Positions 33,337-42,951 of a stretch of DNA of 64,000 bases are shown here, piece after piece; the stretch's first letter is position 1, and each line of letters begins with the position of its first letter. The translations under genes were made by a program, and so were the position numbers. Source of the DNA: Allobosea sp. Root483D1 (GTDB taxonomy: Bacteria; Pseudomonadota; Alphaproteobacteria; Rhizobiales; Beijerinckiaceae); assembly GCF_001429505.1 (NCBI RefSeq), contig NZ_LMJW01000001.1, positions 1,056,606-1,120,605 on the forward strand, given 5' to 3'. Below the pieces are notes generated by a model that did not search any database, was not told where the DNA came from, and was given only the letters and a program-made list of their open reading frames with translations.

Positions 33337-35520
33337 ATGCGAACCGCGAGCTACATCATCTTCTGGGCCATCGCGACCGCCGTGGTCGTGGCGTTGATCA
33401 CGCTGCCGATCAGCCTGCAGGCACATCTGATCGCCGGGACGATCGTGGTCGGGGCGATGATCCTGCTCAAGTTCCTGCGACCCTATGGCGTCTGGCGTCT
33501 GATCGCGCTCGGCCTCGGGACGGCGATGGTGCTGCGCTATGTCTACTGGCGCACGACGAGCACGCTGCCGCCTGTCAACCAGCTCGAGGACTTCATCCCC
33601 GGCCTGATCCTCTATCTGGCCGAGCTCTACAATATCGGCATGCTGTTCCTCAGCTTGTTCGTCGTGGCGATGCCGCTGCCGCGGCGCAAGAGCGCACCGC
33701 CGATCCCCGCCGATGCCCCGACGGTCGACGTCTTCGTGCCCTCCTACAACGAGGAGCCCGAACTCCTGGCGACGACGCTGTCGGCGGCGCTCGCCATGGA
33801 CTATCCGGCCGGGCGCCTTACCGTCTATCTGCTCGACGACGGTGGCACCGACGAGAAATGCAACGCCGACAACTTCGTCGCCGCCAGCGCCGCGCGGGAG
33901 CGGCGGGCGCAGTTACAGAAGCTCTGCGAGGGGCTCGGCTGCACCTATCTGACGCGCGAACGCAATGTCAGCGCCAAGGCCGGCAACCTCAACAACGGCC
34001 TCGCCAATTCCAGCGGCGACCTCATCGTCGTCTTCGACGCCGACCATGCGCCGGCGCGCAACTTCCTGACCGAGACGATCGGCTATTTCGGTGAAGACCC
34101 GAAGCTGTTCCTGGTGCAGACGCCGCACTTCTTCATCAATCCCGACCCGCTGGAGCGCAACCTCAAGACCTTCAAGGCGATGCCGTCCGAGAACGAGATG
34201 TTCTACGGCATCATCCAGCGCGGCCTCGACAAGTGGAACGCCTCGTTCTTCTGCGGCTCGGCCGCGGTCCTGCGCCGCGCTGCGCTGCAGACGACCAGCG
34301 GCTTCTCCGGCCGCAGCATCACCGAGGATGCCGAGACCGCGATCACCCTGCACGCCACCGGCTGGAACAGCATCTATGTCGACAAGCCGCTGATCGCCGG
34401 GCTCCAGCCCGCCACCTTCGCGAGCTTCATCGGCCAGCGCTCGCGCTGGGCGCAGGGCATGATGCAGATCCTGATCTACCACCGCCCGATGCTGAAGAGC
34501 GGCCTCTCTTTGCCGCAGCGCCTGTGCTACTCCTCCTCGGCCCTGTTCTGGCTGTTCCCCTTCGTGCGCCTGACCTTCCTGGTCGCGCCGCTCTGCTACC
34601 TCTTCTTCGGACTGGAGATCTTCACCGCCTCGGGCGCCGAGTTCATCGCCTATGTCTTCAGCTACATGGCGGTGAACCTGATGATGCAGAACTACCTCTA
34701 TGGCCGCTATCGCTGGCCGTGGATCTCCGAGCTCTACGAATTCATCCAGTCGGTCTATCTGCTGCCGGCAGTGATCTCGGTCCTGCTCAATCCCGGCAAA
34801 CCGACCTTCAAGGTCACCGCCAAGAGCGAGGAGCTCGGGACGCGGCGCATCTCCGAGCTCGGCCTGCCCTTCTTCATCATCTTCGCCGTGCTGGCGCTCG
34901 GCGTCGTCGCCACCTATTGGCGCACCATCGCCCAGCCCTACAATGCCGACACCACCCTCGTGGTCGGGCTATGGAATATCCTCAACCTGCTGATGGCGGG
35001 CTGCGCGCTCGGCGTCGTCTCGGAACGGCCGGAAGGCCGCGGTGCCCGGCGTTTCCCGGTGAAGCGGCGCGGCGAGATCAGTATCGACGGCCGGACAGCG
35101 CCGGTGATCACCGAGAACGTCTCCGTCGACGGCGTCGCCATCCGGGTCCTGTCCAAGGGCTTCGACAAGCTGCCGGTGAACAGCAAGGGCGAGATCACCT
35201 TCGAAACCTCGATCGCGATGCCAGCAGGCGCCCTGCCCGTGCGCGTCGTCCGCCTCGGCGCGGACGAGAAGGGGCTGGTGCTCGGCTGCCGCTACGAACC
35301 GAGCGAGCCGCTGCACAGCCGTATCATCGCCGACCTCGCCTTCTCTGACGCCGGGATCTGGAGCAATTTCCAGAAGGCTCGGCGCCAGAACATGGGCGTC
35401 ATCTATGGCACCTTGCGCTTCCTGCGCCTGGCCGTGTTCCAGACCAGCCGCGGCCTGTCCTATTTCTTCGGCCTCTCCCGCTTTGCCCGCTCCAACCCCT
35501 CGCGGAGACCGGCGGAATGA
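33337..35520 (+). CDS. bcsA: Cellulose synthase catalytic subunit (UDP-forming), with PilZ domain
   Basis: A 727-residue family 2 glycosyltransferase that polymerises UDP-glucose and extrudes the chain. The catalytic motifs are DDGG (167-170), DAD (234-236), TED (329-331) and QRSRWAQG with the QxxRW set from residue 367. Several membrane helices flank the GT domain. The C-terminal PilZ domain has RGARR near 567 and NVSVDG near 593, the c-di-GMP-binding RxxxR and (D/N)xSxxG motifs. Activity is therefore expected to depend on c-di-GMP. The stop overlaps bcsB (ATGA). Confidence 0.96.
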   Translation: MRTASYIIFWAIATAVVVALITLPISLQAHLIAGTIVVGAMILLKFLRPYGVWRLIALGLGTAMVLRYVYWRTTSTLPPVNQLEDFIPGLILYLAELYNIGMLFLSLFVVAMPLPRRKSAPPIPADAPTVDVFVPSYNEEPELLATTLSAALAMDYPAGRLTVYLLDDGGTDEKCNADNFVAASAARERRAQLQKLCEGLGCTYLTRERNVSAKAGNLNNGLANSSGDLIVVFDADHAPARNFLTETIGYFGEDPKLFLVQTPHFFINPDPLERNLKTFKAMPSENEMFYGIIQRGLDKWNASFFCGSAAVLRRAALQTTSGFSGRSITEDAETAITLHATGWNSIYVDKPLIAGLQPATFASFIGQRSRWAQGMMQILIYHRPMLKSGLSLPQRLCYSSSALFWLFPFVRLTFLVAPLCYLFFGLEIFTASGAEFIAYVFSYMAVNLMMQNYLYGRYRWPWISELYEFIQSVYLLPAVISVLLNPGKPTFKVTAKSEELGTRRISELGLPFFIIFAVLALGVVATYWRTIAQPYNADTTLVVGLWNILNLLMAGCALGVVSERPEGRGARRFPVKRRGEISIDGRTAPVITENVSVDGVAIRVLSKGFDKLPVNSKGEITFETSIAMPAGALPVRVVRLGADEKGLVLGCRYEPSEPLHSRIIADLAFSDAGIWSNFQKARRQNMGVIYGTLRFLRLAVFQTSRGLSYFFGLSRFARSNPSRRPAE

Positions 35521-37964
35521 GGACGCGCTTCCTGCATATCCTCGCCGCAGCGGCGATCGTCCCGATCGGCAGCCTGAGCCTCCCGGCGCAAGAGGCCCAG
35601 CCGGCACCGCCGCGGGAGCCGGCACCGTTCATGATCGCGCCGCCGGGCCAGCAACCGGCGACCTCACCTTCGGCCGAGCCCAGGCCACCGGCCGTGCCGG
35701 CGCCCGTCGCGCCGGCCGTTCCCGCCAGCTTCGCCTTCAAGCCGCTGCTGCCGGCCCCCCGCGTCACGCTCGAAGGCGAGAGCGACACGCGCAGCTGGGC
35801 CTTCTACCTGACCCAGGACGAGGCGAGCGCCGATCTCAATCTCGACGTCGCCTTCCAGAATGCGCTGGTCGTGATGCCCGAGGCCTCGCGCCTGACGGTA
35901 CGCATCAATGGCGAGCGCATCATGGAAGCGCCGATCGCCTCCTCCGACCGCCTGAAGCGGACCTCCACCGCGATCCGCAAAGGCCTGCTCAGGCCCGGCC
36001 AGAACACGATCCGCTTCGAGGCCGCCCAGCGCCACCGCACCGACTGCACGATCGCTTCCACCTATGAATTGTGGACGCGCGTCGACGGCGCCGGCACGCG
36101 GCTGTCCTTCCGGAATCCGGCGCAGCAATCGCGCCTGCGCAGCATCGACGACCTGCCGGCCGTCGGCGGCGACGAGACCGGACAGACGACGATCCACATC
36201 GTCGCGCCGGGCGCGACGCGTTCCGTCGCGGCAAACAGCATCCTCGCGGTGGCGCAGGGCGTCGCGCTGCGCGGCCGCTACAGCCAGGCGGCGGTGCGTG
36301 TCTCCGAGCGTTTGCCGGAGCGCATCCGCCCCGGCGTGCTCACCGTCCTGCTCGGCACGAGCAAGGAGCTGCGCGAGCTGCTCGGCACGCTGCCGGCGGA
36401 GGCGGGAGCCGGCAGTTTCCTCGGCTTCGTCGCCAATCCCAGGCTCGGGCCGGCCACTCTCCTTGTCACCGGCGAGACCTGGCCGGACCTCGAGGCGATC
36501 ATCGCCAAGCTACTGACCGGACCGGTCTCGCGGCCGACCAACATCAACCGCAAGACGATGGACACGTCGAGCTGGCACGTGCCCGACGCGCCCTTCATTT
36601 CCGACCAGCAGGTGCTGCGCTTCTCGGAACTCGGCGTTTCGACCCAGGAATCCTCCGGCCGGCGCATGCGCGTGCGTGCCGTCGTCGCCATGCCGGGGGA
36701 TTTCTACGCCAACGCCTATGGCGAGGCGACGCTCTATCTCGACGGCGCCTATTCGGAGGAGGTCCTCCCCGGTGCCAGCCGCATCGAGGTCTTCGTCAAC
36801 GGCAATGTCGCGGCGACCGTGCCGCTCAATGCCGCCAATGGCGGGCTCTTCCAGCAATCCCCGATCACCATATCGCTCCGGCACTTCCGGCCCGGGATCA
36901 ACGAGATCTGGTTCGAGACGGTCACGCTGACGCGCTCCGACCTCGCCTGCGGGCCGGGTGCGACCCTGCCCGGCAAGAACCGCTTCGCCCTGTTCGACAC
37001 GACCGCGCTGGCGATCCCGGACTTCGCCAAGATCGGGGTAAGCCCGAACCTTGCCGCCGTGGCTGGCACCGGCTTCCCCTATTCGATCGCAGCGCATGTC
37101 GGGCTGATCATCGGCCGGCAGGACCTGCCCAATCTCGGCGCCGCCGCGACCCTGCTCGCCAGGCTGGCCCAGCGCGCCGACCGGCCACTCCCCATCGACC
37201 TCCTCGGCAGCGCCGCGACCGTCGGCAACCGCCCTGCTCTGATCGTCGGCGCTGCCGGCCAATTGCCGGCCGGGCTGCTGCCGCGCGTCGGCATCGCCGA
37301 CAACATTCGCAACACCTGGCCGCAGCGCGCAGACGCGGTCGTCGTCGTGCCGGAAACCGAGGGTACCGCCGTGTTCGACGCGGTGATCAACCGCTTCCAG
37401 GGCCGGCAGACGACGCCGGAGGCTTCCGGCGGCGCCGCGCCGACGACCGACGCGATCCGCGACCGCTGGCGCGGTTCGCTCGGCGGCCCCCTCGCCCGCT
37501 ACTTCATCGGCTTCGACCAATGGCTGCAGCGCACCTTCGACCTGTCCTTCGCGCAGCTGCGCACGCCTTCGCGCGCGCCCTCGCTCTATGAGCCGGCCGA
37601 AGGGGCCGAGCTGATCGCCGCCCAGGCGACCGATCCCGATACGCGCCAGGTCTGGACCGCCTTCGTGGTGCGCCAAGAGGAGGCTCTGGAGAAGAACATC
37701 GACAGGCTCGTAACCCCCGGCAACTGGGCCGGGATGGCCGGCAAGATCACGGCTTTCCGCAGCGGACAGGACAATCACGTCATCTCGGCGGACAGCACCT
37801 CCTTCGTCATGACCCGGGCGTTCAGCCTCGCCAATATGCGCCTCGTCTTCGCCAACTGGATGTCGAGCAATATCGGCATCTACGCACTGACCTTGCTCGC
37901 AGCCTGCATCGGCCTCGGTATCGGAACCTTCCTGTTGTTTGGCCGGCTGGGGAGGCGCTCATGA
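35517..37964 (+). CDS. bcsB: Cellulose synthase subunit BcsB
   Basis: An 815-residue periplasmic subunit with a signal peptide (residues 1 to about 24), a Pro/Ala-rich segment to about residue 75, carbohydrate-binding beta domains, and a C-terminal transmembrane helix (IGIYALTLLAACIGLGIGTF). That helix packs against BcsA and is needed for synthesis in the family. Motifs such as GQNTIRFEAAQRHRTDC and TFDLSFAQLR fit BcsB. It is coupled to bcsA and bcsZ by ATGA overlaps on both sides. Confidence 0.94.
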   Translation: MRTRFLHILAAAAIVPIGSLSLPAQEAQPAPPREPAPFMIAPPGQQPATSPSAEPRPPAVPAPVAPAVPASFAFKPLLPAPRVTLEGESDTRSWAFYLTQDEASADLNLDVAFQNALVVMPEASRLTVRINGERIMEAPIASSDRLKRTSTAIRKGLLRPGQNTIRFEAAQRHRTDCTIASTYELWTRVDGAGTRLSFRNPAQQSRLRSIDDLPAVGGDETGQTTIHIVAPGATRSVAANSILAVAQGVALRGRYSQAAVRVSERLPERIRPGVLTVLLGTSKELRELLGTLPAEAGAGSFLGFVANPRLGPATLLVTGETWPDLEAIIAKLLTGPVSRPTNINRKTMDTSSWHVPDAPFISDQQVLRFSELGVSTQESSGRRMRVRAVVAMPGDFYANAYGEATLYLDGAYSEEVLPGASRIEVFVNGNVAATVPLNAANGGLFQQSPITISLRHFRPGINEIWFETVTLTRSDLACGPGATLPGKNRFALFDTTALAIPDFAKIGVSPNLAAVAGTGFPYSIAAHVGLIIGRQDLPNLGAAATLLARLAQRADRPLPIDLLGSAATVGNRPALIVGAAGQLPAGLLPRVGIADNIRNTWPQRADAVVVVPETEGTAVFDAVINRFQGRQTTPEASGGAAPTTDAIRDRWRGSLGGPLARYFIGFDQWLQRTFDLSFAQLRTPSRAPSLYEPAEGAELIAAQATDPDTRQVWTAFVVRQEEALEKNIDRLVTPGNWAGMAGKITAFRSGQDNHVISADSTSFVMTRAFSLANMRLVFANWMSSNIGIYALTLLAACIGLGIGTFLLFGRLGRRS

Positions 37965-38980
37965 GACGGCTTCGCGCTGCCCTGGCCGCGACCCTGCTCA
38001 GCGTCACGTCCAGTGCGCAGGCAGCCCTGCCCGCGGGAGCCTGGGAACTCTACCGGCAGAAATTCGTGACCGCCGAGGGCCGCGTCGTCGACGATGCCAA
38101 TGGCGGCATCAGCCACAGCGAGAGCCAGGGCTACGGGCTGCTGCTCGCCTGCCTCGCCGGCGATCGTGGCAGCTTCGCCAGCATCCTCTCCTTCACCCGG
38201 ACCGAGCTGCTGATCCGCGACGATGGGCTCGCCGCCTGGCGCTGGGACCCGAAGACAACGCCCCGCATCAGCGACATCAACAACGCCAGCGACGGCGACC
38301 TCCTGATCGCCGAGGCGCTCGCCTGCGCCGGCACGCGCTGGGCGATGCCGGCCTACACCACCGCAGCCCGCCAGATCGCCCGCTCGCTCGCCAAGGCCGC
38401 GCTGGTGAAGCGCGGCAGCGAGACCTGGCTGATGCCGGCGGCCAAGGGCTTCTCGGAGCAGGAGCGTCCGGACGGGCCAGTGATCAATCCGTCCTACTGG
38501 GTGTTCGAGGCCTTTCCGATCCTGGCCCGCCTGACCAACGATCAGAGCTGGATGCAGGCACAGGCGACCGGCCTGAAACTGCTCGATGATCTCGCCAAGC
38601 GAAAGGCGCTGGCGGCCGACTGGCTCTCGCTCAAGGGCGAGCCGAAGCCGGCCGAGGGGTTTCCGCCGCAGTTCGGCTACAACGCGCTGCGCATTCCGCT
38701 CTATCTCCTGCGGGCCGGTCTCGCCGACAAGCAGCGCCTCGAGCCGTTCCGCCAGGCCTGGGCCAACGGCACCGCCGTGATCGACGTTCCGAGCGGCAAG
38801 CCGGTCGAACCGCTACCCGATGCCGGCTACCGCGTCCTGGCGGCCGCTATGGCCTGCGCGCTCGACCGCACCCCAATCCCGGCTGAGCTGAAGACCTTCC
38901 AGCCAACGCTCTACTACCCGTCGACACTGCACCTGCTCGCCCTCTCGATGCTCAGCGAGAGGTACCCGCAATGCATGTGA
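37961..38980 (+). CDS. bcsZ: Cellulase of the cellulose operon (GH8 endoglucanase)
   Basis: A 339-residue periplasmic endo-beta-1,4-glucanase with a signal peptide (cut near SSAQA). The glycoside hydrolase family 8 catalytic acid is Glu54 in ISHSESQGYG, and Asp111 lies in DINNASDGDLLIAEAL. In cellulose operons it trims the nascent polymer and affects yield and fibre form. It overlaps the TPR gene by ten bases. Confidence 0.95.
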   Translation: MRRLRAALAATLLSVTSSAQAALPAGAWELYRQKFVTAEGRVVDDANGGISHSESQGYGLLLACLAGDRGSFASILSFTRTELLIRDDGLAAWRWDPKTTPRISDINNASDGDLLIAEALACAGTRWAMPAYTTAARQIARSLAKAALVKRGSETWLMPAAKGFSEQERPDGPVINPSYWVFEAFPILARLTNDQSWMQAQATGLKLLDDLAKRKALAADWLSLKGEPKPAEGFPPQFGYNALRIPLYLLRAGLADKQRLEPFRQAWANGTAVIDVPSGKPVEPLPDAGYRVLAAAMACALDRTPIPAELKTFQPTLYYPSTLHLLALSMLSERYPQCM

Positions 38981-41145
38981 AACCCGCGCTGATCGCCCTC
39001 GCGGCCTCCGGCGCCGCTTTCTACGCTCTGGGCCGCTATGGCCATGACCTCACCTGGCCTGCGGCTCCGGTGCCCACCATCCAGCAGGCCCAGGCCGAGA
39101 CGCATCCCGACCCCGCCCAACCAGTCGTGCCTGCCGCCGAGCCGGCCGAGACCGAACTGGCTCAAGCCCCCGCAGCACCCGGGCGGCCGGCAACGCCGCC
39201 AGGGCAGCAGCAGAGGGTCGACGAGACGGCTCTGCGCTATTTCGCGAGCCAGGGCGACACCCGGCGCTACGAAGCGGAGCTCGCCCGGCTGCGCGCACTC
39301 TATCCCGAATGGAAACCGCCGACCGATCTGAATACGCCCTTGCCAACCGGCGATCCCGAGCTGGAGCGGATGTGGCGGCTGTTCGCCGAGGGCAAGTTCG
39401 GCGAAGCGCGGGCAGCGATCGCCCAGCGCAGCAGCGCCGATCCGAACTGGCAGGCACCAGCCGACCTCATCGCCCAGATCGATCGGGCCGAGGCCGGCCA
39501 GCGCCTGGTCAACGCCGCCAATGCCAAGCAATGGGAGCAGGTGATCCGGATCGGCACCGAGACTCCGGCGCTGCTGACCTGCGCCAATGTCGACGCGCTC
39601 TGGCGCGTGGCGGAGGCCTTCGTCCAGACCGGCGCGCCGGAACGCGCGCGCGACGCCTATTCCTACGTGCTGACCAACTGCACCAATCCGGCCGAGCGGG
39701 TCGGCACCATGCAGAAGGCGCTCGCGACCTTGCCCGAAGCGCAGCTTGCCCCGCTGCTGGCGCAGGAGCGGCAAAGCGAATTCTCGGGAATCCGCGACGA
39801 GATCGCGCGGCGGCGCGTCGGCAAGGCGGCGGATGATCCCACGCTGACGGCGACGCCGGAGGACCTGCGCCGCATCGAGGCGCTCGCCAATGCGGCGACG
39901 ACGCCGGACGATCCGATCCTGCTCGGCTTCTATTTCTTCCGCCACAACGACGCGGCCAAGGCGGTGACCTGGTTCCAGACCGCGCTCGCGCGCAATGGCG
40001 GCGCCAAGGCGGCGGAAGGAGCGGTGCTCGCGCTCGGCGCGCAACAGAAATACCAGGAGGCCGAAACCCTCGGCGCACAATGGCTCGAAGCCGGCCCGGC
40101 GAACCGGAAAGCCTATCTCGACGTCGCGACCGCGCTGATCGCCCAGGAACCGGCGCCGCGGCTCGAACGCGCCGTGATCGAGCGCATCGCCAGGACGGTC
40201 GGCGTCGACCGCTATGCTCCGGGCGGCGCCGCCCTCGGCTGGTATGCCTACAACTCCGGGCAGCTCGCCCCGGCCGAGACCTGGTTCGAGACCGCGCTTT
40301 CCTGGGATCGCAGCTATGAGCCGGCGGCCTATGGGCTCGCTCTGGTGCATCAGCGCCTGCGCGACCAGGGGGCCTTGCGTGCCATCATCGCCGAATGGCG
40401 CAGCCGCTCGCCGCGCATCGCCGACCTGCTGAACCCGGCGCGAAGGCGCATTGAAACGCGAGAAGCGCGCCCCCTGCCCGATGTTGGCCAGGGCGATCGG
40501 CTGGTTCCGGCGCCCGAGCCCGTTGAACGGGCACCGCGCCGTACCGTTCGAGCCGAGCCTGCACCGTCGACGCACTACGAGGACGACTTGCGCGACGCCG
40601 CTGTCGCGCGGCGCCCAGCGCCCGAACGGCCACGGAGCAGCTCTTGCGGCACGGGCGTGACCGGGGCGGCTGCGCTCCAGCGCGGCTGGTGCCTGCTCAA
40701 CCTGAAACGGCCCGCCGCCGCGGCCGAAGCCTTCGACGCGGCGCAGCGCAGCGGCAATGCCCAGATCGCCGCCGACGCCGCCGCCGGCAAGGCCTATGCG
40801 AAGCTCCAGCAGGGACTGACGGCGGAGGCCGGCGCCGCGGCCGCCAGTACCAACCTGCCTCCAGCCCGCCGCAAGGAGCTGCAGGCTCTGCTCCTGTCCG
40901 AGCGCTTCTATGCCCAATACGACGCCAAGGATTTCAACGGCGCGCTGATCACGCTGGGCGCACGGGCGCGTTTTGCGTCCGAGAGCACCGACCTGATGCT
41001 GATGCGCGGCTGGTCTTACTTCAATCTCGGCCGCTTTGACGACGCCGCCCAAGTCTTCCAGGCGCTCTACCGGGCCAATGGCTCGCCCCAGGCGATGTCC
41101 GGCCTGACCGCGATCCGGGACATCACCCAGCGCAACCGCTACTGA
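38971..41145 (+). CDS. TPR-repeat protein of the cellulose operon (BcsC/BcsK-like, no beta-barrel)
   Basis: A 724-residue protein with one N-terminal membrane anchor (residues about 5-22), a Pro/Ala-rich spacer and then tetratricopeptide-like helical repeats throughout (examples near residues 85-200, 310-360 and 560-650: FYFFRHNDAAKAVTWFQTAL, GWCLLNLKRPAAAAEAFDAA, GWSYFNLGRFDDAAQVFQAL). BcsC carries similar repeats before an outer-membrane beta-barrel; here the chain ends after the repeats with no barrel. It may be the periplasmic scaffold that replaces BcsC, like the TPR protein named BcsK in some alphaproteobacterial operons. Export through the outer membrane must rely on another protein. 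Confidence 0.8.
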   Translation: MHVKPALIALAASGAAFYALGRYGHDLTWPAAPVPTIQQAQAETHPDPAQPVVPAAEPAETELAQAPAAPGRPATPPGQQQRVDETALRYFASQGDTRRYEAELARLRALYPEWKPPTDLNTPLPTGDPELERMWRLFAEGKFGEARAAIAQRSSADPNWQAPADLIAQIDRAEAGQRLVNAANAKQWEQVIRIGTETPALLTCANVDALWRVAEAFVQTGAPERARDAYSYVLTNCTNPAERVGTMQKALATLPEAQLAPLLAQERQSEFSGIRDEIARRRVGKAADDPTLTATPEDLRRIEALANAATTPDDPILLGFYFFRHNDAAKAVTWFQTALARNGGAKAAEGAVLALGAQQKYQEAETLGAQWLEAGPANRKAYLDVATALIAQEPAPRLERAVIERIARTVGVDRYAPGGAALGWYAYNSGQLAPAETWFETALSWDRSYEPAAYGLALVHQRLRDQGALRAIIAEWRSRSPRIADLLNPARRRIETREARPLPDVGQGDRLVPAPEPVERAPRRTVRAEPAPSTHYEDDLRDAAVARRPAPERPRSSSCGTGVTGAAALQRGWCLLNLKRPAAAAEAFDAAQRSGNAQIAADAAAGKAYAKLQQGLTAEAGAAAASTNLPPARRKELQALLLSERFYAQYDAKDFNGALITLGARARFASESTDLMLMRGWSYFNLGRFDDAAQVFQALYRANGSPQAMSGLTAIRDITQRNRY

Positions 41146-41291
41146 GCTTCATTCCCCTCCACGGCGATCGGGAACGCGGGTAGCGGCCAGCACCATAACC
41201 ACGCAGAATACCTCATCCCAGATTTCGACTTGGACAGACTGGGATGTCGGTCCCCACTATCGTGCCAATAAATGGTCGAGGGGATCAAACC

Positions 41292-42842
41292 ATGAAGACG
41301 CATGTCGCCGGGCTTGCGGGCCTGATGCTGTTCGCGGGCCTCCAGGGACAGGCGCTGGCCCAGGAAACGATCCTCAGGGTCAGCTCCGGCGCCAGCAATG
41401 TCTCGACCCTCGATGCCCACCGCGCCAGCGCGACCGACGACAAGTCGCTGATCGGCTGGCTCTATAACGGCCTCGTCCGCTTCAAGCCCGGCAGCGCCGA
41501 TCCCAAGGATCTGGAGCCCGATCTCGCCGAGCGCTGGGAGACTTCGCCTGACGGCAAGGCCTGGACCTTCCATCTGCGCAAGGGCGTCAAATTCCATGGC
41601 GACTGGGGCACGCTCAATGCCGACGACGTCGTCTATTCCCTGCAGCGCGCCGGCGACCCGAAGCGCTCGACCTTCTCCTCCGATTTCTCGGCGATCGACA
41701 AGGTGGAGAAGGTCGACGACCTCACCGTCCGCGTCACGCTGAAGTATCCGGATGTCAACTTCCTTGGCCGCGTCTCCAACTATCATGGCGGCAACATCGT
41801 CAGCCGCAAGGCGGGCGAGGAGCTGGGCGACCGCTACGGCGCCAAGCCGGTCGGCACCGGCCCCTTCATCTTTGTCGAGCAGGTGACGCAGCAATATGTG
41901 AAGCTCGCCGCCAACCCCGATTATTTCCGCGGCAAGCCGAAGATCGACACGATCATGATGCGCGCCATTCCCTCGGACAGCGCGCGCGAACTCGCCTTCA
42001 CCTCCGGAGAGCTCGACCTGTTCTACGCCAAGCGCGAGCAGCGCTGGGTCGATTCCGCCCGCCGCCGCCCCGGCTTCAACGTCGAGATCTTCCAGCCCGG
42101 CGAGTACCGCTTGCTGCATATCAACCGCAGCCAGCCGCCGCTCGACGACATCCGCGTCCGCCGCGCCATCGCCGCTGCCGTCAATGTCGACGATCTCGTG
42201 CGCTTCGTCGGCAAGGATGTCGGCCCCAAGGGCTGCTCGATCGTCCCGCCCGGCTATCTCGGCGAGGATTGCTCGGTCCGCTACGGCTTCGACCTCGCCA
42301 AGGCGAAGGCCCTGCTCGCCGAGGCCGGCCACAAGGACGGCATCACCATCAAGGCGATCGTCTCCAACATCTCGGCGCAGCAGCCCTTCATGGAGATCAT
42401 CCAGGCGCAGCTCGCCAAGGCCGGGATCAAGCTGGAGATGCAGGTCGTCGACCATGCGACCTATCAGAGCCAGAGCCGCAAGGACCTGAGCGGGCTGGTC
42501 TTCTACGGCGCGGCACGCTTCCCGATCGCCGACACCTATCTCAGCGAGTTCTTCCACTCGCGCGCGACGGTGAACACCCCGACCGCCGCGACGAACTTCT
42601 CGCACTGCGCCGTGGCCGACAAGGAGATCGAGGACGCCAGGGTCGCAGCAGACCCGGAGGCCCAGAAGACGCTCTGGAAGGAAGCCCAGCGCAAGATCAT
42701 GGATGATGTCTGCGCGATTCCCCTGTTCGAGCTCCGCCAGGTCTGGGCCCGCAGCGACAAGCTAGATTTCGGCTATGAGCTGAAGGGCGCGCTCAACCTC
42801 GCCCCACCGATCACCGAGGCGACCACGCTGAAGGCACGCTAA
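41292..42842 (+). CDS. ABC transporter substrate-binding protein, family 5 (peptide/opine type)
   Basis: A 516-residue DppA/OppA-class binding protein. The ATG at 41292 gives a Sec leader cut near GQALAQ. Typical parts are TLDAHRASATDD, WTFHLRKGVKFHGDWG, ADDVVYSLQRAGDPK and VGTGPFIF. It is separated by a LysR gene from the operon with DppB- and DppC-type permeases (47993-49800), to which it most likely belongs. No ATPase of this class is in the window. Its ligand is probably the substrate of the neighbouring oxidases, an opine-like or N-substituted amino acid; this is inference. Confidence 0.92.
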   Translation: MKTHVAGLAGLMLFAGLQGQALAQETILRVSSGASNVSTLDAHRASATDDKSLIGWLYNGLVRFKPGSADPKDLEPDLAERWETSPDGKAWTFHLRKGVKFHGDWGTLNADDVVYSLQRAGDPKRSTFSSDFSAIDKVEKVDDLTVRVTLKYPDVNFLGRVSNYHGGNIVSRKAGEELGDRYGAKPVGTGPFIFVEQVTQQYVKLAANPDYFRGKPKIDTIMMRAIPSDSARELAFTSGELDLFYAKREQRWVDSARRRPGFNVEIFQPGEYRLLHINRSQPPLDDIRVRRAIAAAVNVDDLVRFVGKDVGPKGCSIVPPGYLGEDCSVRYGFDLAKAKALLAEAGHKDGITIKAIVSNISAQQPFMEIIQAQLAKAGIKLEMQVVDHATYQSQSRKDLSGLVFYGAARFPIADTYLSEFFHSRATVNTPTAATNFSHCAVADKEIEDARVAADPEAQKTLWKEAQRKIMDDVCAIPLFELRQVWARSDKLDFGYELKGALNLAPPITEATTLKAR

Positions 42843-42871
42843 AACCTACCGATTTTTCACGGAACCTCGCT

Positions 42872-42907
42872 GTCATCCCGGGTGCGCTTCGCTCCGCCCG
42901 GGATGAC
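42872..42907. terminator. Perfect hairpin between convergent genes
   Basis: GTCATCCCGGG (42872-42882) pairs perfectly with CCCGGGATGAC (42897-42907) over a 14-base loop. It lies between the converging stops of the binding protein and LysR genes. No long T-run follows, so it may be a palindromic repeat acting as a two-way terminator rather than a classic intrinsic terminator. Confidence 0.6.
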
Positions 42908-42951
42908 CCGTGTTTCCACGAAGACGCAGCGCGCCCCAAGCCTCGCGAAAA

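Noticed and set aside
38914-41052. 712-codon open frame on the minus strand opposite the TPR gene of the cellulose operon
   Set aside because: Long antisense frames are expected at this GC content; its translation is rich in Arg/Gly/Leu without motifs, and the plus strand has a coupled operon gene.
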